From Rhodococcus sp. (in: high G+C Gram-positive bacteria) (lineage in GTDB: Bacteria > Actinomycetota > Actinomycetes > Mycobacteriales > Mycobacteriaceae), in the NCBI RefSeq assembly GCF_023264675.1, contig NZ_JAHFVG010000010.1, positions 62,001 through 126,000 on the forward strand: a DNA stretch of 64,000 nt, given 5' to 3'. Under the pieces are notes generated by a model. The model did no database searches and was not told the origin of the DNA. It worked only from the letters and a program-made list of their open reading frames with translations. This document shows, piece by piece, positions 18,043 through 25,213 of this stretch; position 1 is the stretch's first letter, and every line of letters begins with the position of its first letter. The position numbers and the translations under genes are program-made.

Positions 18043-18061
18043 TCGGCGGAGTCTTCGGCGA

Positions 18062-18535
18062 TCACGCCGGGACTGCGGGGAGTGCCCCTGGGCCCGGGAC
18101 GATCTCCCACTCGTCCGGGCCTGTGACGACGTGACCCGCGGAGCAGGTGGGCACGAGCTGTAGTGGCTCCCCGCAGCCGACGTGTTCGACAACGATCGGG
18201 GGACCCTCGGTTGCGCCCCGGTGGCGGTCACCCCAGTGCATGATCGCCATGAGGATCGGCATCAGCTCCTTGCCCGTGTCGGTGAGCCGGTACTCGCTGC
18301 GCACTCGGCTCTTCGGCTCGTGGTATTCGGACCGATCGAGGATGCCCTCGTCCACCAGCTTGCCGAGTCGATCCGAGAGAATGTTGCGCGGACATCCGAG
18401 CACCGACATGAATTGCTCGAAGCGCGTCGAGCCGAAGAAGCTCTCTCGGATGATCAGGAGCGTCCACTTTTCACCGAGGAGCGCGAGGGTTGCACCGATG
18501 GTGCAGTTGCTGGCCTGGTACTTGGTGCGCTGCAT
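18062..18535 (-). CDS. HxlR-family transcriptional regulator
   Basis: This 157-residue winged-helix regulator matches HxlR: C9 in QASNCTIGATLALLGEKWTL, then ESFFGSTRFEQFMSVLGCPRNILSDRL and the wing YRLTDTGKELMPIL. The ATG at 18535 is the family-typical start (MQRTKYQASNC). A C-terminal stretch with three further cysteines (VGCGEPLQLVPTCSAGHVV) could hold a metal or sense oxidants. It diverges from the old-yellow-enzyme gene at 18702. HxlR proteins of the YodB/HypR type control such reductases through cysteine oxidation, so a quinone or electrophile switch is plausible. Confidence 0.9.
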   Translation of the reverse strand: MQRTKYQASNCTIGATLALLGEKWTLLIIRESFFGSTRFEQFMSVLGCPRNILSDRLGKLVDEGILDRSEYHEPKSRVRSEYRLTDTGKELMPILMAIMHWGDRHRGATEGPPIVVEHVGCGEPLQLVPTCSAGHVVTGPDEWEIVPGPGALPAVPA

Positions 18536-18701
18536 GACCTCAACGGTAGCAAAGCTGGGTCGTGAAAATGAATGTAGCTCAGGCGGGAGGCGGAGCGACC
18601 GTGACGAACATCTCCCGTCGGAATATGACGCTGCACGGGAGCCGTTAGCCAAGGGAACGGCATGAGATGCGTGCATTCGGTGCAAGGAAAGAGTCGAACC
18701 T

Positions 18702-19775
18702 GTGAATCTGTTTACCCCGCTGACGCTCGGCGATCTGACGCTCGCGAACAGGCTGGTGATGGCGCCGCTGACACGAGTGCGATCCGGACGTGACGGAGTT
18801 CCAGGACCGCTCGTCGTCGAGCACTACAAGCAGCGCGCCTCGCTCGGCCTGATCGTCAGCGAGGGCACCTACCCGAGCCACGCGGGACAAGGTTTTCCCG
18901 GCCAGCCCGGTCTCGTCACGCCCGAGCAGATTGCCGGCTGGCGCGATGTCGCCGACGCCGTGCACGCCGACGGTGGATTGATCGTCGCTCAGGTCATGCA
19001 TGCGGGGCGCGTGACGCACGAGGGCACGACGGGTGGCCGCGAGGTCGTCGGGCCGAGCGCCGTTGCCATCGACGGAGAAACCCACACGTACGAGGGCAAA
19101 GCACCGTACCCGGTTCCCCATGCATTGAGCAGCGATGAACTTCCGGCCGTAGTCGCGGATTTCGTTCGAGCATCGAAGAATGCGATCGAAGCCGGAATGG
19201 ACGGTGTCGAGATCCACTCGGCCAATGGCTACCTACTGCACGAGTTCCTCTCTCCTGCATCGAATATTCGCGACGACATCTACGGTGGATCGCCGGAGAA
19301 TCGGGCGCGCTTCGTGGCCGAGGTCACCTCGGCTGTCGCCTCGGCTGTCGGTGCAGGACGAGTGGGAATCCGCATCTCGCCCGAGCACAACATTCAGGAT
19401 GCGCTCGAAACCGACTCCGACGATGTGCGGGCCACGTACGGCGCATTGGTGGAGCGCATTGCTCCGCTCGGCCTTGCGTACCTCAGCGTGCTGCACAAGG
19501 ATCCGGCCGGCGAGCTGGTTCAGGGTCTCCGAAGTGCGTTCGGCGGACCGGTATTGGTGAACAGCGGGTTCGGGGAGATCACCAGCAGGGATGAAGCACT
19601 GTCGCTGCTGGCCGACGGAATCGGTGACGCCGTTGTCGTCGGTCGACCGGCAATCGCCAACCCGGACCTCGTATACCGCTGGCGTGAAGATCTGCCACTG
19701 AACGCCCCGGATGCAAGCACGTTCTACTCCGACGGGGCCAAGGGCTACACGGATTACCCTGCTCTGGCGCGCTGA
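18702..19775 (+). CDS. Old-yellow-enzyme-family alkene reductase (NemA-like)
   Basis: This 357-residue FMN oxidoreductase of the OYE family has the N-terminal LFTPLTLGDLTLANRLVMAPLTR, the QVMHAGRV stretch, the active-site IHSANGYLLHEFLSP block and the FMN-phosphate region VNSGFGEIT...VVVGRPAIANPDL. It reduces activated C=C bonds or nitro/quinone electrophiles with NAD(P)H. The GTG start at 18702 has AAGGAAA upstream. It is divergent from the HxlR gene, the probable regulator. Confidence 0.92.
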   Translation: MNLFTPLTLGDLTLANRLVMAPLTRVRSGRDGVPGPLVVEHYKQRASLGLIVSEGTYPSHAGQGFPGQPGLVTPEQIAGWRDVADAVHADGGLIVAQVMHAGRVTHEGTTGGREVVGPSAVAIDGETHTYEGKAPYPVPHALSSDELPAVVADFVRASKNAIEAGMDGVEIHSANGYLLHEFLSPASNIRDDIYGGSPENRARFVAEVTSAVASAVGAGRVGIRISPEHNIQDALETDSDDVRATYGALVERIAPLGLAYLSVLHKDPAGELVQGLRSAFGGPVLVNSGFGEITSRDEALSLLADGIGDAVVVGRPAIANPDLVYRWREDLPLNAPDASTFYSDGAKGYTDYPALAR

Positions 19776-19987
19776 CAGCCGTTGTGGCGTGGTGTTCGCT
19801 CGGATGGCGACGGAAGATCTCGGATAATCAATCCTTCTACGACTCTTGACCGAAAATCGGATTCGCCCGGTTCGGGGATGCACGTTTTCTGCTCATATTC
19901 GGACGAATAACCTGAAAGGTGCACAGCGGTCTACTTTGCGGCACACTGCGGGAGAAGCCTGAAACTCAGGCGACGAGGAGCGAAACC

Positions 19988-20524
19988 TTGCGAAAGACAG
20001 TGCGTACGATCGCTATTGCCGGTGGATCGGCATTTCTACTGTTGGCTGCACCCTTGTCTGCGCACGCCGCCGAACCTGATGACGTTGCATTTTCCTTCGC
20101 CGTCACGGCCTCGGGAGTGACCAACACGATCAGCAATGCCTCGGGCGTCGACCTGCTGTGCACCACTTCCCTCGCATCGACCGTGGACGGTGTACTGCCG
20201 CCGGTGGACGAGGTCATCCAAAACGGGCCGACCCTCTACGCCAGCGGTCAGTCTGCGCCCGGCAACTCCACCCAGGAGGTGACCGACGTTCCCGCCGGCT
20301 CCTACGTCGTATTGGCGTCGTGCGCCCTCACGGAAGGTGATGCGACCACAGTGTGGATCTCGGACTATCCGGGTCTCGACGAGTACCTGACGCCGCTGCC
20401 GTGGACGTCGCACATTGTTCAGCAGGCATCGCCGGTGGTGACGATCGCGGGCGACCCGACCCCGCCGAACCCCGTCGAGCTGCCGGATCTGGGCTCGATC
20501 ATCGGCAGCGGCAGCGCGAACTAG
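19988..20524 (+). CDS. Small secreted protein of unknown function
   Basis: This 178-residue protein begins at a TTG codon, chosen because GAGGAG (19975-19980) sits 7 nt upstream and the resulting N-terminus is a textbook signal peptide: basic RKTVR, hydrophobic IAIAGGSAFLLLAAPLS, and cleavage after AHA. The mature part has two cysteines (LLCTTS and LASCAL) likely to form one disulfide, and a Pro-rich end (TPPNPVELPDLG). It resembles small secreted actinobacterial proteins with immunoglobulin-like beta sheets. The function is not recognised. Confidence 0.75.
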   Translation: MRKTVRTIAIAGGSAFLLLAAPLSAHAAEPDDVAFSFAVTASGVTNTISNASGVDLLCTTSLASTVDGVLPPVDEVIQNGPTLYASGQSAPGNSTQEVTDVPAGSYVVLASCALTEGDATTVWISDYPGLDEYLTPLPWTSHIVQQASPVVTIAGDPTPPNPVELPDLGSIIGSGSAN

Positions 20525-20539
20525 GCCCGCGCGACGTCT

Positions 20540-20555
20540 GTCCTCGTTCGAGGAC
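20540..20555. repeat. 16-base inverted repeat after the secreted-protein gene
   Basis: GTCCTCG-TT-CGAGGAC is a perfect inverted repeat 16 nt after the stop codon. The two-base loop is too tight for a normal terminator stem and no T-tract follows, so it may be a protein site or form a slightly opened hairpin. Confidence 0.35.
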
Positions 20556-20648
20556 TTAGGGGTCGGACTTTCCCGCGAGATAACTTATGCTGCAACACTA
20601 TTCGTCGACTATCTCGTGCGCTATGGGACTGTGCGTCGACATACCCCC

Positions 20649-20678
20649 TCCTCCTACGGTCTGTGCAGCGTAGGAGGA
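20649..20678 (+). promoter_or_regulatory. 10-bp-stem hairpin upstream of the ClC gene
   Basis: TCCTCCTACG pairs perfectly with CGTAGGAGGA across a 10-nt loop, ending 18 nt before the ClC start. The 3' arm contains AGGAGG, a perfect Shine-Dalgarno sequence that would be hidden in the stem, although it lies about 19 nt from the annotated ATG. A role in translation control of the transporter is a guess. Confidence 0.5.
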
Positions 20679-20696
20679 TCGGGGTAGCGTCCGAGC

Positions 20697-21986
20697 ATGC
20701 CGGAGACTTCGTCGCGTGGCCTTGTGAAAGTCGTGCTGCTGGCTGCCGTCGCCGGGGTCGCCATCGGGTTCGTCGGCGGCGCGTTTCGTTGGTGTCTGCA
20801 GCAGCTCGATCGTTGGCGCACCGAGATGTCGAGCTGGTCCGAAGGTCTGGCCGGTCCCGGCTGGCTGATACCCGTCGTCGTCACCGCATGCGGGGCGGCC
20901 ATCGGTGCTGCCGTCGTTCATTTCCTGCCTCTTGCCGCGGGCAGCGGAATCCAACACGTCGAGGCAGTCGATCGCGACGAGGCTGATCCTCCGCCGCTCG
21001 CCTTGGTGCCGGCAAAGTTCATCGGCGGGTTGTTCGCTATCGGATCCGGGCTGGTCCTGGGCCGCGAGGGCCCGACAGTGCACATGGGAGCCGCCTTCGG
21101 TGCTGAAGCTGCTCGTCGCGGAGGACTCGGCGGCGACGACGTCAGACTCATGCAGTCCGCGATCGGAGGAGCCGGGCTGGCCGTTGCGTTCACCGCCCCG
21201 GTCGCCGGTGCCCTCTTCGTCTTCGAGGAGGTGAGCAAGTCCGTCCGGCTGCGGCTCGTGCTGCCGACGCTGACCGCCGTCGCGGTGGCCGTGGGGTGCT
21301 CGCGGATCATCCTCGGCGACCGACCGGACTTCCTGGTCGACACCGTGGACTCCCCGTCGATCGTTCTGCTTCCGGTCTTCCTGGTGTTCGGGCTGCTGAC
21401 CGGCCTGGTGGGCGTTGCCTACAACCGGATGGTCCTCGGAGCGATCATCGGCGTCGGGTACTTTCGAAAGATTCCGGCTGTCGGCAAGGCCGCAGTCATC
21501 GGTGCTGTCGTCGGTGCGCTACTGGCTGCCGACCCGCTGACCGCCGGTGGGGGCGACCAGTTGTCGCAGATGATCTTCAGCGGCGGAGGTCTGGTATTGC
21601 CCACGGTTGCAGTGCTTTTGCTCGTGCGGTTCGTCGCCGGTCCGTTGTCCTATGCCGCGGGCACGCCCGGCGGATTGTTTGCACCGTTGCTTGCCGTCGG
21701 CGCCCTGTGGGGAGTGCTGTTCGCGGCCGCGGCGGATCTGGTGGTGCCGGATCAGTATTCGTCCATGAAGGTGGCGATGGTGATCATCGGAATGTCGGCG
21801 CTGTTCGGGGCAGTGGTTCGAGCGCCTGTCACGGGAATCGTTCTGGTGATGGAGATGACGGCAACCACTACGTTGACGGTTCCGATGATCGGCGCGACGG
21901 CGATGGCCGTTCTGGTCGCGAGTCTGGCCGGGTCTCCGCCGATCTATGATTCGTTGCGGGAGAGAATGATCGGCCCGCCTTCCTGA
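20697..21986 (+). CDS. ClC-family chloride channel/transporter
   Basis: This 429-residue membrane protein of the ClC family carries the three anion-path signatures: GSGIQHVEAV (GSGIP-like), GREGPTVHMG (GKEGPxxH, with the gating glutamate kept) and GGLFAPLL. The gating glutamate fits a Cl-/H+ exchanger or channel. The protein ends after the membrane domain with no CBS domains. The fluoride-exporting ClC subgroup is unlikely given the GREGP and GSGIQ motifs. A strong hairpin lies just upstream. Confidence 0.92.
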   Translation: MPETSSRGLVKVVLLAAVAGVAIGFVGGAFRWCLQQLDRWRTEMSSWSEGLAGPGWLIPVVVTACGAAIGAAVVHFLPLAAGSGIQHVEAVDRDEADPPPLALVPAKFIGGLFAIGSGLVLGREGPTVHMGAAFGAEAARRGGLGGDDVRLMQSAIGGAGLAVAFTAPVAGALFVFEEVSKSVRLRLVLPTLTAVAVAVGCSRIILGDRPDFLVDTVDSPSIVLLPVFLVFGLLTGLVGVAYNRMVLGAIIGVGYFRKIPAVGKAAVIGAVVGALLAADPLTAGGGDQLSQMIFSGGGLVLPTVAVLLLVRFVAGPLSYAAGTPGGLFAPLLAVGALWGVLFAAAADLVVPDQYSSMKVAMVIIGMSALFGAVVRAPVTGIVLVMEMTATTTLTVPMIGATAMAVLVASLAGSPPIYDSLRERMIGPPS

Positions 21987-22187
21987 GAACTTTCGTTCGA
22001 TGGCGTCGCGAAGCCGTGTCTCTTGGCGCTTGCCACGACGGCGGCCGGTCCACCAACAATCCCGACCGCTGCCTGCAGCAGTGTCGGCGCGCCTCCCCAC
22101 GCCAGTCCCCACACGAAGAGCGCCGAACAGTGGATCGGAGGGGAGTCTGCCGCGGGACCGAGTAGCTCCGCGGGGTGTGACATCACT
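21987..22187 (-). pseudogene. MFS transporter relic
   Basis: The reverse strand reads ALFVWGLAWGGAPTLLQAAVG, a close match to the segment after the central loop of DHA-type major facilitator transporters (WGLAxGGAPTLLQ), but nothing before or after it looks like a transporter and the frame soon becomes non-protein-like. It appears to be the last recognisable piece of a degraded transporter gene between the ClC and DUF2200 genes. Confidence 0.4.
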
Positions 22188-22198
22188 AGTCTCACGCT

Positions 22199-22540
22199 AT
22201 GCACCGGATCTTCACGACCAGCTTCGCGTCCGTCTACCTGCTCTACGTGAAGAAGCTGGAGCGCAAGAACCGCACGAAAGCCGAGCTCGATCAGGTCATC
22301 GAATGGCTGACGGGTTTCGACGAGGCGGCGCTGAGCGCTCATCTCGCGGCCGAGACCACGTTCACGGACTTCTTCGCCGATGCGCAATTGAACCCGAATG
22401 CCTCGCTGATCACCGGCGTCGTGTGCGGGATTCGTGTGGAGAACGTCGAGGACCCGTTGATGAAGAAGATTCGACTTCTGGACAAGCTCGTCGACGAGCT
22501 GTTCAAAGGGAAGAAGATGGAGAAAGTCCTCCGGGCTTAG
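22199..22540 (+). CDS. DUF2200 family protein
   Basis: This 113-residue protein matches DUF2200: it opens MHRIFTTSFASVYLLYVKKLERKNRTKAE, contains VIEWLTGFDEAAL, and closes with ENVEDPLMKKIRLLDKLVDEL followed by KGKKMEKVL. The family is cytoplasmic, short and uncharacterised. It is flanked by an MFS relic and a convergent rhodanese gene and shows no operon partner. Confidence 0.88.
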   Translation: MHRIFTTSFASVYLLYVKKLERKNRTKAELDQVIEWLTGFDEAALSAHLAAETTFTDFFADAQLNPNASLITGVVCGIRVENVEDPLMKKIRLLDKLVDELFKGKKMEKVLRA

Positions 22541-22551
22541 TCGCCGGGGCG

Positions 22552-22881
22552 TCAGTCCGTCAGCGCGCCGCCGGCCGAACGCCAGTGGATCAGCCCGCCG
22601 CTCATGTTGACCGCATCGAAACCGTTCTCCACCAACAGGTTGGCCGCGCCGGCGGACCGGATGCCGCCGGTGCAGAAGGTGATGATTCGGCGGTCGTCGG
22701 GCAGATCGAGGCAACGCTGTGGAAGGACTTCGAGCGGCATGTGCACGGCTCCGGGGATGTGTACGCGGTTCCACTCGAACTCCCGACGAACGTCGACGAC
22801 GAGCGCGCCCTCCGCGAGTAGGCGCACGGCCTCGGTGGCGGAGATTGCCGGTGGTCTACGAAGATAGTGCCGAAAACTCAT
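22552..22881 (-). CDS. Rhodanese-like sulfurtransferase
   Basis: This 109-residue single-domain rhodanese has the conserved DVRREFEWNRVHIPGAVHMPL region and the active-site loop FCTGGIRS with catalytic C70. It would carry persulfide sulfur in the cytoplasm. It lies 3 nt downstream of the membrane-protein gene at 22885-23325 and is probably the last gene of a MarR / membrane protein / rhodanese operon. Confidence 0.9.
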   Translation of the reverse strand: MSFRHYLRRPPAISATEAVRLLAEGALVVDVRREFEWNRVHIPGAVHMPLEVLPQRCLDLPDDRRIITFCTGGIRSAGAANLLVENGFDAVNMSGGLIHWRSAGGALTD

Positions 22882-22884
22882 GTG

Positions 22885-23325
22885 TCAGCTCGATCCTGGG
22901 CGCACGATCATCAGTACCACGACGATCACCCACAGTAGGTTGAAAAGCCCTGTCGTCATGCCGATCTGGCGGAGGCGCGCACCGTCGTCGGGTGAAGTGA
23001 GAGCCTCGTTCTGCAGGGGTGCGATGAGAATGGCGAGCAGCCCGCCCGCGATGGCCGTCAGGATCATCGCGGTGACGATCCAGATCTCGCCCAGGCGGCC
23101 CTGGACTGCCGCGAGGACGAGGCCGATGGCCGGAACGCCCAGCGCAAGCAACCCGTAGACGCGCGTGATGCGATTCAACGCCCGAGCAACGGCCATGCTC
23201 CGATCTTCCCCGGGCGGGGTGCCCGTCACCGGCGCGTAGCGGGGAAACAGGCTTGTGGCCACAGCGATGGGGCCGACGAAGAGGATGCCCGCCACCACGT
23301 GAACGGAGAGCAACAGAGATTCCAT
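22885..23325 (-). CDS. Four-helix integral membrane protein (DUF2269-like)
   Basis: This 146-residue protein has four hydrophobic segments (LLLSVHVVAGILFVGPIAVA, YGLLALGVPAIGLVLAAV, IVTAMILTAIAGGLLAILIA and GLFNLLWVIVVVLMIV) and a histidine in the first. That pattern fits small DUF2269-type membrane proteins of unknown function. The start codon and the first codons lie inside the 18-bp-arm palindrome at 23317-23357. The gene sits between a MarR regulator and a rhodanese gene on the same strand, so it may be involved in stress or sulfur sensing. Confidence 0.7.
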   Translation of the reverse strand: MESLLLSVHVVAGILFVGPIAVATSLFPRYAPVTGTPPGEDRSMAVARALNRITRVYGLLALGVPAIGLVLAAVQGRLGEIWIVTAMILTAIAGGLLAILIAPLQNEALTSPDDGARLRQIGMTTGLFNLLWVIVVVLMIVRPGSS

Positions 23326-23357
23326 AACCTTCAGTTTAGCTGAAGGTTATGGAATCT
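23317..23357. promoter_or_regulatory. 18-bp-arm perfect inverted repeat spanning a start codon
   Basis: The arm at 23317-23334 is the exact reverse complement of 23340-23357, with a 5-nt loop (TTTAG). On the minus strand the 3' arm includes GAAGG and the ATG of the membrane-protein gene, so in mRNA the stem would bury the start region; as DNA it could be a long two-fold operator. The MarR stop codon ends 3 nt away. Confidence 0.8.
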
Positions 23358-23360
23358 GAT

Positions 23361-23780
23361 TCAAGCGGTGCCGGACATCACCCGCTGCAAGTGTGAGCGC
23401 AGGGCCTCGGTGAGTTCCGGGTGTCGGTCGGCGAAGTCGGCGTCGAGTCGAGTCACCACCTCGGCGGCGGACTTCAGTAGTGATTCGCAGTCGGGCGTAG
23501 TGCGCAGTGTCGACGCGGCGCCTGCGTGGGCGGTGTCGTCGTCCACCAGTCCGGCCTCGACGAACGAGGCGACGGCAGAGTGCGCGCTTTGAACCGTGAT
23601 GCGAGATCGACGAGCGAGTTCGCTGAACGAGATGCCGGGCGTCCGGTGTATGTGCCCGAGCAGTCCGTACTTTCGGGTGGTCAGGCCGAGTGGTTTGAGT
23701 GCGTCGGCGAATTCGGATTCCCAGATACGGCCCAGGGTGAGCAACGTGATCGTGGGGCTGAAGGGAACCGGCGAGGACAT
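23361..23780 (-). CDS. MarR-family transcriptional regulator
   Basis: This 139-residue winged-helix protein has the MarR core LGLTTRKYGLLGHIHRTPGIS, then FSELARRSRITVQSAHSAV as the recognition helix, and dimerising helices at both ends. The ATG at 23780 gives the usual MarR length. The downstream membrane-protein and rhodanese genes are on the same strand 35 nt away, so this is probably the first gene of the operon and may bind the palindrome at 23317-23357. Confidence 0.87.
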   Translation of the reverse strand: MSSPVPFSPTITLLTLGRIWESEFADALKPLGLTTRKYGLLGHIHRTPGISFSELARRSRITVQSAHSAVASFVEAGLVDDDTAHAGAASTLRTTPDCESLLKSAAEVVTRLDADFADRHPELTEALRSHLQRVMSGTA

Positions 23781-23832
23781 GGTCGAAGGGTACCCAGCGT
23801 GTCGGCCGTCGTGCAGACGCGCGGTCAAAATC

Positions 23833-23848
23833 TGTACCGGGGAGTACA
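23833..23848. promoter_or_regulatory. TetR-type operator, copy 1 of the TGTAC-N6-GTACA pair
   Basis: TGTACCGGGGAGTACA, followed by TTCAT, lies 9 nt upstream of the methyltransferase start. The same arms, spacing and TTCA flank recur at 25176-25191 upstream of the molybdopterin operon. The TetR gene at 24505 lies between them and is the obvious candidate regulator of both. Confidence 0.68.
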
Positions 23849-23857
23849 TTCATTACG

Positions 23858-24508
23858 GTGATCGCAGATGAAGTCTTTCGGCGCGGCAGTGCCGGTCATC
23901 CGTCGTGGGTCGTCGAGATCGACGGACGTCGTCAGGCGTTGCCCGTCGGCCGGTGGATCGGTGGGCCCGGATCGACCCTGCATGACCTAGAGGCCGATGC
24001 CGCGTCGGTGGCTCTGTGCTCCGGCCCGACGCTCGACGTCGGCTGCGGCCCGGGGAGGCTGACCGAGGCGCTCGTTCGGGCCGGTGTATCTGCATTGGGG
24101 ATAGACGTGTCCTCGGTTGCCGTCTCGATGACCAACGCCCGGGGCGGGGTCGCCGTCGAATGCGATATCTTCACCGCACTTCCTGTGCCCGGCCGGTGGG
24201 CGCACGTGATTCTGGCCGACGGCAACATCGGTATCGGCGGTGATCCGGTGGCTCTGCTGCGCCGGGTCCGAGAGATGCTCGAGCCGGACGGGACCGTCAT
24301 CGTGGAAGTGGACCGAGCGGAGTCCGGCCTGCACCGCAGGCCTGTGCGATGGGAGACGGGAGACCTGGTGGGCCAGTGGTTCGACTGGGCAAGCGCCGAC
24401 GCGGCCGCGCTGCACGACGTCGCCGACGAGGTAGGGCTCATGGTCAGGCGCGTCATCGATGCGGGCGAACGAAGGTTCATGGAGTTGGCTGCAGGGATGG
24501 CGTCGTGA
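23858..24508 (+). CDS. SAM-dependent methyltransferase
   Basis: This 216-residue class I methyltransferase has motif I TLDVGCGPGRLTEALVRAG, an acidic strand LGIDVSSVAV, motif II region VILADGNIGIGGDP, and LEPDGTVIVEVD. It starts with GTG at 23858 just after an operator palindrome. It overlaps the following TetR gene (GTGA at 24505-24508), so it is cotranscribed with its presumed regulator. The substrate is unknown. Confidence 0.87.
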   Translation: MIADEVFRRGSAGHPSWVVEIDGRRQALPVGRWIGGPGSTLHDLEADAASVALCSGPTLDVGCGPGRLTEALVRAGVSALGIDVSSVAVSMTNARGGVAVECDIFTALPVPGRWAHVILADGNIGIGGDPVALLRRVREMLEPDGTVIVEVDRAESGLHRRPVRWETGDLVGQWFDWASADAAALHDVADEVGLMVRRVIDAGERRFMELAAGMAS

Positions 24509-25125
24509 CGAAGGAATTGCCGCGGACGGCAAAGGGGCGGCGAACCCGAGCAGCCATCGTCGACGCCGCTGCCACGATGATGTATTCGCAGGGAGTCGCC
24601 GGTACGACCATCGATGACGTTCTCGGTGCGTCCGAGACCGGAAAGTCGCAGCTCTACCACTACTTCTCCGACAAATCCGATCTGGTGGACGCGGTCATAG
24701 CGCGGCAACTCGAACGCGTCATGGCAGCCCAGCCGCTTCTGGCGCACATCGACAGCCTCGAGGACATCGAGGCGTGGGCGCGGGAGGTCGTGCGCGGACA
24801 CGAACAGCCGGGAGGTCCGTTCTCCTGCCCTGTCGGCTCGCTCGCTGCGGAACTGAAGAACGATCCGGCGTTCACCCCTGCCCTCGACGCAGCTTTCCGG
24901 CGGTGGGCCGAACCACTCGAGCGGGGGATACGTGCGATGACCGAACGTGGTGAGCTCGACGTGACGACGGATCCCGCGGCATCGGCGTCGATGCTCATCG
25001 CGTCGCTGCAGGGCGGAATGCTGCTGGCTCGCATCTCGGGAAATGTCGGCCCGCTGAGGGACACCCTCGCTGCCGCGGTCGACTCTCTTCGCCGCCGCAG
25101 CGTGCGAGGCCGCGCGAAACCGTAA
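24505..25125 (+). CDS. TetR-family regulator (LmrA/YxaF type)
   Basis: This 206-residue TetR protein has its helix-turn-helix in RTRAAIVDAAATMMYSQGVAGT with TIDDVLGASETGKSQLYHYF, and a C-terminal domain with the LmrA/YxaF-like GPFSCPVGSLAAEL stretch. Its GTG overlaps the methyltransferase stop. Identical-layout palindromes upstream of its own operon and of the next operon (25176-25191) suggest that it controls both. Confidence 0.92.
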   Translation: MTKELPRTAKGRRTRAAIVDAAATMMYSQGVAGTTIDDVLGASETGKSQLYHYFSDKSDLVDAVIARQLERVMAAQPLLAHIDSLEDIEAWAREVVRGHEQPGGPFSCPVGSLAAELKNDPAFTPALDAAFRRWAEPLERGIRAMTERGELDVTTDPAASASMLIASLQGGMLLARISGNVGPLRDTLAAAVDSLRRRSVRGRAKP

Positions 25126-25175
25126 ATGTTTGCCCTGGTAAGTCCGGCTGGTGTGGGCTACTCTGGGAACAGAAT

Positions 25176-25191
25176 TGTACTCGCCAGTACA
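25176..25191. promoter_or_regulatory. TetR-type operator, copy 2 of the TGTAC-N6-GTACA pair
   Basis: TGTACTCGCCAGTACA, followed by TTCAA, has 6-bp arms and lies 22 nt upstream of the molybdopterin/cytochrome-b fusion gene. It matches the site at 23833-23848 in arm sequence, spacing and 3' flank. Confidence 0.7.
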
Positions 25192-25213
25192 TTCAACGAG
25201 ATCGGACAACCTC

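Noticed and set aside
20540-20700. Fluoride riboswitch upstream of the ClC gene
   Set aside because: The region does not show the crcB-motif layout, and the transporter motifs fit chloride-type rather than fluoride-type ClC proteins.
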